This document shows positions 11,393 through 20,800 of a DNA stretch of 37,300 nucleotides, piece after piece. The position numbers and the translations under genes are program-made. Position 1 is the first letter of the stretch; every line of letters begins with the position of its first letter. Source of the DNA: Devosia equisanguinis (GTDB lineage: Bacteria > Pseudomonadota > Alphaproteobacteria > Rhizobiales > Hyphomicrobiaceae); the NCBI GenBank assembly GCA_945862355.1, contig CAMAYR010000014.1, forward strand, positions 1 through 37,300. Direction: 5' to 3'. The notes under the pieces were generated by a model. The model was given only the letters and a program-made list of their open reading frames with translations, had not been told where the DNA came from and ran no database searches.

Positions 11393-11643
11393 CTGCGTCC
11401 AGTGCCCAAAGTCACAAGCCTCTGGCATGTATGGCGATCCTTCGTCGCTGATGCTGGGCGCCCGGTTCGTCGAGCGCCTCGTCCGTAGATGCGGCTACGT
11501 TCGTCGGCACGCTTCTACCCGTTCGCCGCAGGCTCAGCGATCAGACGTACCAGGGGCCTGTGGCTCTGGGTACAAGGGACAAGGGACAAGTCAAGCGGTG
11601 CTGCTTCTGCTAATGCAGGATCACAGGCGTGCAGGAGTTGACG
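11393..11643. other. Intergenic region before the YiiX-like gene
   Basis: No gene is seen in these 250 bases. There is a small tandem repeat, ACAAGGG-ACAAGGG-ACAAG, at 11572-11590. The ribosome binding site AGGAG at about 11633-11637 sits six bases before the ATG at 11644. Confidence 0.5.
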
Positions 11644-13041
11644 ATGGAAAGGGCGAGGACCATGCAGCAGCTTGGGCAGACGCGTCTCGATGTCGTGATC
11701 AACGAGTGGCGTTCGATCGTAGCGAGACCTGCGGCGACGGCCGGCGAGCTGGCCGGCAACATGGATGCGCTCTACCGCGCGGTATACGGCACGGATTTCG
11801 GCAGCCTGGACGTGGCTGACGTGAAGGCCAGCGCCGAGGCCGCCAAGCTCGAGCTTTTCGACCTCTATCTGACGCTACGCGACCGGGTGGGAGATTGGCG
11901 CACTCTGGGCTTGATGGATGGCCCGGCGCCAGGCGCAGTTCGCCATGCGATGCGCGTGTTGCGATACACCATCGACATCGTCGGTGAGGTCGCGATCGAT
12001 CATTCCCGTCCGCGAGCGGGCGAGGCTCCCATGATCGCTTTCGCCGGACCGCCGGAATGGACGCTGCTGCATCCCGCCCTTGCTGCCGGCACGGGGGCGG
12101 AGCCGCGCGCCGGTGACCTCTTGTTGATGCGCGGACATCTGCACAATAGCGCCGCGATCGCTCGGATCGGCGATGTCGACGGCCAGTTCAGCCATGTCGG
12201 CATCGTGCACATCGATCGCAACGGCCGACGCTGGCTCGTCGAAGCTCTGATCGAGGAAGGCTCGGTGTGGACCCCGCTCGATGACGTGCTGTCGCACAGC
12301 CTCGTGCGTGCCGTGCTGCTTCGCCACCGTGATGCGGGGCTGGCCCGCCGTGCCGCGCAAGTGGCCGCCGAGCGGGTCGCCAACGGGCGCCGGGGACTGC
12401 TCGGCTGGATGCCTTACGATTTCAGCATGGAGCTTCGAGGGGACGACACGTTCTTCTGCTCGAAGCTCGTCGGATATGGCTACGCGCGCGCCAGCGGCGG
12501 CGAATTGACGATGCCGAGCTTTCCGACCCGACTGTCGATGCGCAACCGGGATTTCTTCGATCGTCTCGGCGTGACGGCAACCACGACGTTCGCGCCGTCC
12601 GACCTCGAGTTGGAACCTGCCTTCGATTGGATCGCGGAATGGCGCGACTATCGGGTGACGTCGACGATCAGGATGCAGGACATCTTGATGTCCAAGCTGT
12701 TCGATTGGATGGACGAGCACGACTATCGGTTCCGGGAAGGATTGGGCATCGCGGTCATGGCGCTGCTCGGGCGCTTCTCCAGCGTGTGGCCGGCCTTCGC
12801 CAAGGACGTTCTCGTGCGGCTGGGGCTTCCGAAGGTTCCCGCGAACATGCCGGTCCGAACGATTGCCACCATCGGTATGCTGCACAAGACCGCCCAACCC
12901 GTCCTCGAGCGTCTCGTCAGCCTCGACCGGCAGCGGATCGAGACGACGCGACGGCCGATGCATCCCGCCCACGTTCAAGATGAGCTCGAGCGTTTTCGCG
13001 CCGCCAGCGGCGACAGCATCGGTTATCTCGTGAGGGGCTGA
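11644..13041 (+). CDS. YiiX-like permuted papain-fold (NlpC/P60 superfamily) protein
   Basis: A 465-residue soluble protein. The central part fits the circularly permuted NlpC/P60 group that includes YiiX. GDLLLMRG (about 157-164) begins the domain, and QFSHVGIVHI gives the histidine H184. WLVEALIEEG gives the acidic E200, and TFFCSKLVGYGY gives the presumed nucleophile C272. Enzymes of this group act on amide or ester bonds in peptides or lipids; the substrate here is unknown. An N-terminal helical segment (1-150) and a C-terminal helical part (about 330-465) flank it and are not recognised. No signal peptide is seen. The start at 11644 is set by AGGAG six bases upstream. It interrupts the oxidase genes, between the coxC terminator and DUF983/SURF1. 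Confidence 0.75.
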   Translation: MERARTMQQLGQTRLDVVINEWRSIVARPAATAGELAGNMDALYRAVYGTDFGSLDVADVKASAEAAKLELFDLYLTLRDRVGDWRTLGLMDGPAPGAVRHAMRVLRYTIDIVGEVAIDHSRPRAGEAPMIAFAGPPEWTLLHPALAAGTGAEPRAGDLLLMRGHLHNSAAIARIGDVDGQFSHVGIVHIDRNGRRWLVEALIEEGSVWTPLDDVLSHSLVRAVLLRHRDAGLARRAAQVAAERVANGRRGLLGWMPYDFSMELRGDDTFFCSKLVGYGYARASGGELTMPSFPTRLSMRNRDFFDRLGVTATTTFAPSDLELEPAFDWIAEWRDYRVTSTIRMQDILMSKLFDWMDEHDYRFREGLGIAVMALLGRFSSVWPAFAKDVLVRLGLPKVPANMPVRTIATIGMLHKTAQPVLERLVSLDRQRIETTRRPMHPAHVQDELERFRAASGDSIGYLVRG

Positions 13042-13100
13042 GGGCACCTGCGCTCATTGGCGGACTTGCGTCTACGCGCAACGCACGCAAGAAAGGGCTC

Positions 13101-13481
13101 ATGAGCATCGAGACCCCATCCGGCCCCGTCTCACCCTATGCTGCAGGCCTTCGGTGCCGCTGTCCGCGTTGCGGAAAAGGCGCACTCTTTGCCGGCCCCT
13201 TCTCCCTGGCACTGCGCGAGGGGTGCGATTCGTGTGGGCTCGATTTCGAGTTCGTAGACCCGGGCGATGGTCCGGCTGTGTTCGCGATCATGATTCTCGG
13301 GGGCATCATCTTGGGAGCGGCGCTGATCGTGGAGTTCCGCCTCTCGCCGCCGCTGTGGGTGCATGTCGTGCTATGGGGGCCTGTCACGCTAGTCGTGGCG
13401 TTCGGCCTGTTGCGGCTGCTGAAGGGCCTGCTCATCGCCCTGCAGTTCCACCACAAGGCGGAGCAGGGGCACCTCGATTAG
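13101..13481 (+). CDS. DUF983 family zinc-ribbon membrane protein
   Basis: A 126-residue protein. CRCPRCGKGALF and a second CDSCGLDF form a four-cysteine zinc-ribbon-like site, followed by the family's DPGDGPAVF and two membrane helices (MILGGIILGAALIVEF and VVLWGPVTLVVAFGLLRLL). DUF983 genes are commonly found next to SURF1 and subunit III in alphaproteobacterial oxidase clusters; the function is unproven and an assembly role is inferred from position. AAGAAAGGG precedes the ATG. Confidence 0.9.
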   Translation: MSIETPSGPVSPYAAGLRCRCPRCGKGALFAGPFSLALREGCDSCGLDFEFVDPGDGPAVFAIMILGGIILGAALIVEFRLSPPLWVHVVLWGPVTLVVAFGLLRLLKGLLIALQFHHKAEQGHLD

Positions 13482-13545
13482 AAGTAGAGGCGGCGCGAGT
13501 GGGACGCTGGTGCCCCGCCGCAGGCTCGGGAGGTGTAGCTTCGTC

Positions 13546-14325
13546 ATGCTGAAACGTCTACGTGACGCGGGGCTCCTCTGGCCGACGCTGCTCGCTCTGC
13601 CGGCATTGGGCCTGTTGATCGGTCTCGGGGCGTGGCAAATGCAACGCAAGGCATGGAAGGATGGGCTTCAACGCCAGATTTCGGAGCGGGTCGACGCCGC
13701 GCCGGAGATCATCGCTGGACGTGCTTCCTTGAGAGCCGATGCCACGTCGATCGACTATCTGCGCGTTCGCGCCAGGGGGCGCTTTCTTCATGGTCAGGAG
13801 CGCCTCTTCTACTGGCCGACGAGCGGTGGCCCGGGCTGGCTCGTTCACACGCCGCTCGTCATGGGCGATGGCTCGGTGCTCGTGGTCAATCGCGGTTGGG
13901 TGCCGGACGCACTGAAGGACCCAGCACGCCGGTCTGCGGGCCAGGTGCCGGGCGAGACCGAGGTGGTGGGCCTCGTGCGGACGCCGGAACAGCCTGGGAC
14001 GTTCACGCCGGCCAATGAGCCCGGCCGCAACATATGGTTCTGGCGGGACCTGTCGGCGATGCTGTCATGCCGCGGGGCCGATCCGGCCACGCCCGATTGT
14101 AAGGCTCTCGGAGGGGCGCCACCGGCTGGACGCGCGGGAATCTATGTCGATGCGGAAGCCACGCCGGCCAACCCGGGCGGCTGGCCAAGAGGTGGTGCGA
14201 CGAACCTGACACTCGCCAACAGGCACCTCGAGTACGCCGGCACCTGGTTGGGATTGGCCGCGACCTTGGTCGGTGTCTACCTCGCTTTCGCACTGGGTCG
14301 GTTGCGGCAGTCGAAAGGCGATTGA
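13546..14325 (+). CDS. surf1: SURF1 family cytochrome oxidase biogenesis protein
   Basis: A protein of about 259 residues with the SURF1 topology: one N-terminal and one C-terminal membrane helix around a periplasmic domain. The signature GAWQMQRKAWKDGL follows the first helix. VVNRGWVPD lies mid-domain, and NRHLEYAGTWLGLAATL leads into the last helix. SURF1 assists heme A insertion into subunit I. The ATG at 13546 follows a GGGAGG by about 13 bases. A GTG at 13510 would add 12 residues and cannot be excluded. It is 64 bases after DUF983, likely in the same transcript. Confidence 0.93.
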   Translation: MLKRLRDAGLLWPTLLALPALGLLIGLGAWQMQRKAWKDGLQRQISERVDAAPEIIAGRASLRADATSIDYLRVRARGRFLHGQERLFYWPTSGGPGWLVHTPLVMGDGSVLVVNRGWVPDALKDPARRSAGQVPGETEVVGLVRTPEQPGTFTPANEPGRNIWFWRDLSAMLSCRGADPATPDCKALGGAPPAGRAGIYVDAEATPANPGGWPRGGATNLTLANRHLEYAGTWLGLAATLVGVYLAFALGRLRQSKGD

Positions 14326-14567
14326 TCGGCCAGAAGCTGGAGATTTCGCGGCAGATTTCGCCCTGGATTTCGCGTCTGGCGTGGAGCCTGGCAGGCCGGA
14401 CGCTAGCCCGTTCGGCATCAATGCGGCGGTGATCCCCACATTACCCTCACAATCCACCGCGACAACGTCCTTCCCGCTGCCCGTTTGCCTTGTTCCTGCG
14501 GCCGCCGGGCACTACGGTGCGCCAGCTTGTAATCAGTAAAAACACAACCTGAGCATAAAGAGCGATC
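14326..14567. other. Intergenic region between SURF1 and thrC
   Basis: About 240 bases with no gene. The octamer GATTTCGC occurs three times at exact 12-base spacing (14342, 14354, 14366). A loose promoter-like pair, TTGTTC and TACGGT with a 17-base spacer, lies about 75-100 bases before the thrC GTG; I rate it weak. Confidence 0.5.
14342..14377. repeat. Three 12-bp tandem units starting with GATTTCGC
   Basis: GATTTCGC begins at 14342, 14354 and 14366. The remaining four bases of each unit differ (GGCA, CCTG, GTCT). The array lies just after the SURF1 stop, in the thrC upstream region. Confidence 0.7.
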
Positions 14568-15971
14568 GTGCAGTACATCTCAACCCGAGGCGAGGCGCCC
14601 CAGCTTGGGTTCGCCGACGTCACGCTCGCAGGGCTCGCGCGCGATGGCGGCCTGTATGTTCCCCAGACGTGGCCCCGGTTGTCACCGGAGACCATCGCAG
14701 GCTTTGCCGGCCGGCCGTTCCACGAGATCGCCGTCGAGGTGATAGCGCCGTTCACGGGCGGCGATATCGCGCGCGCAGATCTCGCCCGAATGTCGCGGGA
14801 GGCTTATGCGCAGTTCGGGCACCCGGCAGTCACGCCGCTCGTCCAGATCGGGCCGGACCGCTGGATACTGGAGTTGTTTCACGGGCCGACGCTGGCGTTC
14901 AAGGACGTAGCGATGCAGCTGCTTGCCCGGCTGCTCGACCACATTCTGATGCAGCGCGGCGAGCGCGCGACGATCGTGGGGGCGACGTCGGGCGATACGG
15001 GCGGGGCCGCGATCGAGGCGTTTCGCGGCTCGAAGCGCGTCGACGTCGTAATCCTTTATCCCCACGGCCGTGTGTCGGACGTTCAGCGTCGCATGATGAC
15101 GACGCCGACCGAGGCCAACGTCCATGCGTTGGCGATCGAAGGCACGTTCGACGATGCCCAGGCGCAGGTGAAGGCGATGTTCAATCATCTGGCCTTTCGC
15201 GACCGGCTGAAGCTATCGGCCGTCAACTCGATCAACTGGGCACGGATCGTAGCCCAGGTGACGTACTATTTCGCAGCCGGCGCCGTGCTCGGTGCGCCGC
15301 ATCGCAAGCTGTCCTTCATCGTGCCGACAGGTAACTTCGGCGACATTCTCGCAGGATGGGTAGCCCGGCAGATGGGCCTGCCGATCGCGCAGCTCGTCAT
15401 CGCCTCCAACGAGAACGACATCCTGCCGCGTACCGTTGCGGCGGGGATCTACGAGACCCGCGGCGTCGTGGCGACGACCTCGCCGTCGATGGACATCCAG
15501 GTGTCCTCGAATTTCGAGCGCTATCTGTTCGAGGCAGTCGGACGCGATGCCGGGCTGATAAGGGCGCAGATGGCATCGCTGGCGCAGTCGGGGCGGTTCG
15601 ACCTCGGCGGGGCAAAGGCGCGTTTGCAAGCGGATTTCGCCGCCGCATCCGCCAGCGAGCGCGAGGTGGCCGATACCATCAGGACCACCGAACAGTCGGC
15701 GGGCTATCTGGCCGAACCGCATACGGCTTGCGGTATCTTCGCGGCGGCGAAAGCGCCGCCGGGTTGCGCACAGGTCGTTCTAGCGACGGCACATCCGGCC
15801 AAATTTCCCGACGCTATGCAGGATATCACAGGACGCCGTCCCGGCTTGCCGGAGCGTCTGGCCAGTTTGTTGAGCGATACGGAACGCACGAGCGTGCTGC
15901 CCAACGACCAGGGCGCCATCGAGCGCTTCATCGAGGCACGGGCACGCGTCGTCGCAGGAGAGAGTGCATGA
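14568..15971 (+). CDS. thrC: Threonine synthase
   Basis: A PLP enzyme of 467 residues that converts O-phosphohomoserine to threonine. The N-terminus YISTRGEAP and DGGLYVP is typical. The PLP lysine is K112 in HGPTLAFKD, and the phosphate-binding ATSGDTGGAA loop and PTGNFGD are intact. It starts at a GTG with AAAGAG upstream; there is no ATG alternative. It shares ATGA with the M16 peptidase gene (15968-15971), so the two are coupled. Its position after the oxidase-assembly genes is a conserved arrangement, not a functional link. Confidence 0.95.
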   Translation: MQYISTRGEAPQLGFADVTLAGLARDGGLYVPQTWPRLSPETIAGFAGRPFHEIAVEVIAPFTGGDIARADLARMSREAYAQFGHPAVTPLVQIGPDRWILELFHGPTLAFKDVAMQLLARLLDHILMQRGERATIVGATSGDTGGAAIEAFRGSKRVDVVILYPHGRVSDVQRRMMTTPTEANVHALAIEGTFDDAQAQVKAMFNHLAFRDRLKLSAVNSINWARIVAQVTYYFAAGAVLGAPHRKLSFIVPTGNFGDILAGWVARQMGLPIAQLVIASNENDILPRTVAAGIYETRGVVATTSPSMDIQVSSNFERYLFEAVGRDAGLIRAQMASLAQSGRFDLGGAKARLQADFAAASASEREVADTIRTTEQSAGYLAEPHTACGIFAAAKAPPGCAQVVLATAHPAKFPDAMQDITGRRPGLPERLASLLSDTERTSVLPNDQGAIERFIEARARVVAGESA

Positions 15972-17236
15972 GTACCGAGATCACGACCCTGCCGTCGGGC
16001 TTGCGGGTTGTCTCCCATGCGATGCCGCACCTGGAGACGGTATCGCTCGGCGTGTGGGTGGCGGCGGGCGCGCGCCACGAGACGGCGGCCGAGAACGGCA
16101 TCTCGCACATGCTCGAGCACATGGCGTTCAAGGGCACATCGCGGCGTACCGCGCGCGCGATCGCCGAGGAGATCGAGCAGGTCGGCGGCGAGCTCAACGC
16201 GGCGACGAGCCTCGAGATGACGGCCTACTACGCGCGCGTCCTGAAGGGTGACGAGGCGGTGGCGCTCGATATTCTCGCCGACATTCTGCAGAACTCCAGC
16301 TATGCGGACACCGAGATCGAACGTGAGCGGGAGGTCATCCTGCAGGAGATCGCGGGCATCAAGGATTCGCCCGACGAACTGGCCTACGACTTGCTGCAGG
16401 ACGCCGCCTATCCCGATCAGCCCGTGGGCCGGCCGGTGATCGGAACGCCGGAGACGGTGGCAAGTTTCACCGCCGCGGATTTTCGCCGGTTCCTGCAGGC
16501 CCGCTACGTAGCGCCGTCCATCGTCGTGTCGGCCGCCGGTGGTGTGGACCATCAACAGCTCGTGCGCCACGTTGAGGCCCAATTCGGCAGCCTCAATGGC
16601 GTGGTGGGAATCGGGGCAGCGGGGGCGAGCTACGTTGGTGGGGTGCGGTCGGCGCCGAAGGCGTTCGAGCAATCCCATCTGCTGCTTGGCTTTTCGAGCC
16701 CGTCCTACCGCGATCGGGACTTTCTGACCGCCCAGGTGTACTCGGGGTTGATGGGCGGGGGTATGTCGTCGCGGCTGTTCCAGGAAGTGAGGGAGGAGCG
16801 CGGCTTGTGCTACGCGATCTACTCGTCGGCCTGGGGTTTGTCTGACGGCGGCATGTTCAATGTTCATGCCGCGACGGGAGCCGACATGATGGGGGACCTC
16901 ATCGAGGTGGTGACGGGCGAGCTCAAACGTTCCGCTGGCGACCGGCCGAGCGAGGTCGAGGTCGATCGCGCCCGTGCCCAGCTGAAGGCAGGCTTGATGA
17001 TGAGCCTGGAAAGCTCATCGGCGCGCGCCGAACAGATGGCGCGGCAGTTGCTGCTGCATGACCGCCTGCTAACCCCGCGCGAGTTGATCGAGCGGGTCGA
17101 CGCGGTGACGCCGGAGGGCGTTCGGGATTTCGCTGCCGCCATGCTGTCGTCTGGCACGCCAGCCCTGACCGTGGTCGGCGCAGGAAAAAGCTCGCAGCGA
17201 TGGGCCGAGCTCGCCGCGCGGCGGATGGCGAGCTGA
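15968..17236 (+). CDS. M16 family zinc metallopeptidase (mitochondrial processing peptidase-like)
   Basis: A 422-residue pitrilysin/M16 protein close to the mitochondrial processing peptidase beta-subunit type. The inverted zinc motif is HMLEH at 47-51, with the third ligand E127 in REVILQEI. The glycine-rich loop GGGMSSRLFQEVREERGL and the C-terminal half-barrel are present, so the length is that of the single-unit M16 family. It should be an active cytoplasmic or periplasmic peptidase; no signal peptide is visible and its natural substrates are unknown. It overlaps thrC by 4 bases and is followed 12 bases later by the GNAT gene. Confidence 0.93.
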   Translation: MSTEITTLPSGLRVVSHAMPHLETVSLGVWVAAGARHETAAENGISHMLEHMAFKGTSRRTARAIAEEIEQVGGELNAATSLEMTAYYARVLKGDEAVALDILADILQNSSYADTEIEREREVILQEIAGIKDSPDELAYDLLQDAAYPDQPVGRPVIGTPETVASFTAADFRRFLQARYVAPSIVVSAAGGVDHQQLVRHVEAQFGSLNGVVGIGAAGASYVGGVRSAPKAFEQSHLLLGFSSPSYRDRDFLTAQVYSGLMGGGMSSRLFQEVREERGLCYAIYSSAWGLSDGGMFNVHAATGADMMGDLIEVVTGELKRSAGDRPSEVEVDRARAQLKAGLMMSLESSSARAEQMARQLLLHDRLLTPRELIERVDAVTPEGVRDFAAAMLSSGTPALTVVGAGKSSQRWAELAARRMAS

Positions 17237-17248
17237 AGAGGAGACCCG

Positions 17249-17854
17249 ATGGCGTTTCTCAGATCAGGCATTGGTCTCGATGACGCCGTGTGCATTCGCG
17301 GCCAGGGCGTGTACCTGCGTGCGCCGGCCGCTTCCGATTACGTGGAATGGGCTGAACTGCGTGCGTTGTCGCGGGCCCATCTGACGCCGTGGGAGCCGCA
17401 ATGGACCAGCGATGAGCTCTCGCGCGGCTCCTTCAAGCTGCGGCTGCGCTATTACGCGCGTGAGGCGCGGGAGGATCTCGGCTACGCTTATTTCCTGTTC
17501 CGCACGGTCGACGACACGCTCATCGGCGGCCTTACGCTCAGCAATATCCGGCGTGGCGTGGCCCAGAGTGCGGCGCTGGGCTACTGGATGGGGCTGCCGC
17601 ACGTCCGGCGCGGTTACATGAAGACAGCGGTCACGGCCGCGACGCATCACGCATTCTCCGCATTGTGCCTGAATCGCATCGAGGCGGCCTGTCTGCCGAC
17701 CAACGCCGGCTCGATCCGCGTGTTGCAGAGCTGCGGCTTCCAGCGCGAAGGCCTTGCGCGACAGTACCTGCGGATCGCCGGTGTGTGGCAGGATCACGTG
17801 CTCTACGCCCGACTGGCGGCGGATGCCGACGAGGGCAGGGGAGTGGCCGGATGA
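17249..17854 (+). CDS. GNAT family N-acetyltransferase (RimJ/RimL-like)
   Basis: A 201-residue GNAT protein of the RimJ/RimL type, which acetylates protein N-termini or related amines from acetyl-CoA. VYLRAPAASDYVEWAELR marks the start of the domain. LGYWMGLPHVRRGYMKTAV contains the acetyl-CoA-binding Q/R-x2-G-x-G/A-like loop. CLNRIEAACLPTNAGSIRVLQSCGFQREG is the conserved C-terminal half. The start follows a GAAGAGGAG ribosome binding site. Its stop overlaps the EAL protein's start (ATGA at 17851-17854). The target protein is unknown. Confidence 0.9.
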   Translation: MAFLRSGIGLDDAVCIRGQGVYLRAPAASDYVEWAELRALSRAHLTPWEPQWTSDELSRGSFKLRLRYYAREAREDLGYAYFLFRTVDDTLIGGLTLSNIRRGVAQSAALGYWMGLPHVRRGYMKTAVTAATHHAFSALCLNRIEAACLPTNAGSIRVLQSCGFQREGLARQYLRIAGVWQDHVLYARLAADADEGRGVAG

Positions 17855-20800
17855 CCGCGCTTGTCCTTGGAACTCCAGCGGAGCGTCGTGCTCGAGGGCT
17901 GTGCCGGTCGCAGCGGCTCATGGTGTGGCTCGTCGCGATTGTGGTGATGCTGCTCGGTGTCGGCTCGGATGCACACGCGCTCAAGGCTATCCTGCTCAAC
18001 GGTGAGCAGGACGTCGTCGAGATCACGGTGGACGCCGAAATTCTCGGAGCACGCGGAGATTCCATCCAGGTCGAGACGGCGCCCGACACCGATGGCATGG
18101 CGGGCCGCATGTCGGTGCGCGCATCGGTCCAGGGGCTGAGCCCGAACTGGATGTTGTTCGCGCTGCGCAACACGAGCGCGCGACCGATCGAGAGATGGGT
18201 CACCGCGGAACGCTACTCGATCATCGGGTCGGGCATCGTTTGGCCAAACCTCGATTCGCGGCGGCTCGAAGCGCTGACACCGTCGCTGGGCTTCCTGCCC
18301 GAGCGCGTCAAGAGCGATCGTGCAGATATTTTCAGGATCACGCTAGAGCCCGGCCAGACCGTGACCTACGTCGCAGAGCTGGCGTCGGACAGGTTCGCGC
18401 GCGTCTACGTATGGAAGCCGATCGAATATGAACTCAAGGCCCGGGACCGGCAACTCTACAACGGTATCCTGCTCGGCATCACGGGCGTCCTCGGCATCTT
18501 CCTGACCGCCGTATTCGCCGCGAACCACAAGCCGATTTTTCCTTCGGCAGCGCTCGTCACATGGTGCGTGCTGGCCTACCTGTGCGTCGATTTCGGGTTC
18601 TGGCACAAGCTGTTCCAGCTCAGGCCCGAGGACAACGCCGTCTACCGTGCCGCGACCGAGGCTGCGATGGCAGCGTCGCTTCTCGTGTTCATCTACATTT
18701 TCCTGCGGCTGACCGCGCTGCCGAGCCTGGCGCGGATGCTGCTGGTGGTGTGGATCATCGTGCAGATTGCGCTGGTGGGTCTGGCGGTCATAGACGCGCG
18801 GCTCGCGGCCACGTTCGCACGCGCTTCCTTCGCCGCGATCGGGGTGTTGGGGATGCTGCTGGCCGGCGTTTTGGCGTTGCGCGGGCAGGATCGTGCGCTC
18901 GCGCTTCTGCCGAGCTGGATACTCTTTCTCGTGTGGCTGCTCGCCGCGACTGTGACGTTGACGGGCCGGCTGCAAGGCGATGCCGTGGTCTCCAGCCTGT
19001 CGGGCGGCCTCGTGCTGATAACGGTTCTTCTGGGGTTCACGGTTACGCAGTTCGCGTTCCGCTCGCTCGATCAGCAGCACGGTGCGGCCCCCGGGGAGCA
19101 ACACGTGCGCTCCCTCGCGATCGATGGTGCGGGCGCCTCGATCTGGGAATGGGGGGTGCGCGGCGACGTAGTTCAGACCGGTCCCCTTATCGAGGCGGCG
19201 CTCGGCCTCAATGCGGGCGAACTCAGTTGCAAGTCCGAGGAGTTCTGCGCCCATCTGCATCCAGCCGACCGGGAGCGCTTCCGGCTCTTGCTTTGGAGTG
19301 TCAAGGAGACGGGCGGAGGCGAGATCCGGCTCGAGTTCCGGATGCTGCATACCGACAACTCCTATCGCTGGTTCGATCTGGAGGCGGCCGCGGTGCCCTC
19401 GTCGGACCGGCGAAAGCTGAAATGCGTCGGCTTGATACGTGACATCACGGAGGACAAGCGGGCGCAGGAGCGGCTGCTGCACGATGCGGTCCACGACAGC
19501 CTGACGGGATTGCCCAATCGCGAATTGCTGATCGACAGGCTCGGTGTCGCGGTGATGCGGGCGCAGAACGAGCCGATGGTCAGCCCCGCTGTCATTCTGA
19601 TCGACGTAGACAAGTTTCGTAACGTCAACGCGACGTTCGGGCTCGTGGTGGCCGACAGCCTCTTACTGACGCTGGCGCGGCGGCTGCAGCGGCATTTGGG
19701 AACGCAGGACTCGCTGGCCAGGATCGGCGGCAATCAATTCGCGATTCTGGTGATGCAGGCGCACGAGGCAGCCGAGTTGGCGGTGCTGGCGGAGAATGTG
19801 CGCCGGGCGGTACGTGCGCCGATCGGTATCGCGGGCCAGGAAGTGGTACTGACAGCCGCAATCGGTATTGCGCTATGGGACCGGAAGATCACCAAGGCGG
19901 AGGACCTCATCAAGGATGCCGAGGTCGCGATGTACCGGGCCAAGCGCGGGGGGGCCGACACCGTCGAGACGTTCCGGCCGGAGATGCGGCAGGAAACCGA
20001 CAACCGGGTCGCCGTCGAGAGCGAGCTCAGGGCAGCGTTGGAGCGGCGCGAGTTGATCGTGCAGTATCAGCCGGTGGTGGCGCTGGCCACGGAGAAGCTG
20101 GCAGGTTTCGAGGCGCTTGTGCGCTGGCAGCATCCTCGGCTCGGACTGCTGGGGCCGGGCGATTTCGTGCCGATCGCCGAGGAGAGCGATCTCATCGTGA
20201 AGCTGGGCTCGTTCGTGCTGGCGCGGGCCGCCGAGGATGCGGTCGCCTGGCAGAAGCAACTGCCGCGGACGGATCGGCAACTGTTCGTTTCGGTGAACAT
20301 ATCGAGCCGCCAGCTGTTCAGGGCCGATCTGGTTCAGGAGATCCGGCAGGTGCTGGGCCGCACGCTGCTGCCGCCGGGTGGTTTGCGGCTCGAGCTGACC
20401 GAATCCCTCGTGATGGAGAACCCCGAGCGGGCCGTCGAGGTGCTCGAACTGCTGAAGGCGACGGGCGCGGGCTTGTCCCTCGACGATTTCGGCACGGGCT
20501 ATTCATCGCTCGCGTATCTGAACCGCTTCCCCTTCGACACGATCAAGATCGACAAGGACATAGTCCAGGCGAGCACGATGGGCGGGAACGGCGCGGCGAT
20601 CCTGCGGTCGATCGTGGCGCTCACGCACGAGCTCGGAAAGAAGGTGGTAGCGGAGGGGGTCGAGCTGCCCGAGGATGTCGCCCTGCTGCGGTCGATCCAC
20701 TGCGAGTATGCCCAGGGCTACTACTACGGCGAGCCGATGACGCAGCGCGACGCGGAACGAATGGTCCGCGCGATCCGCAAGAACGAACGGCGCGTGCATC

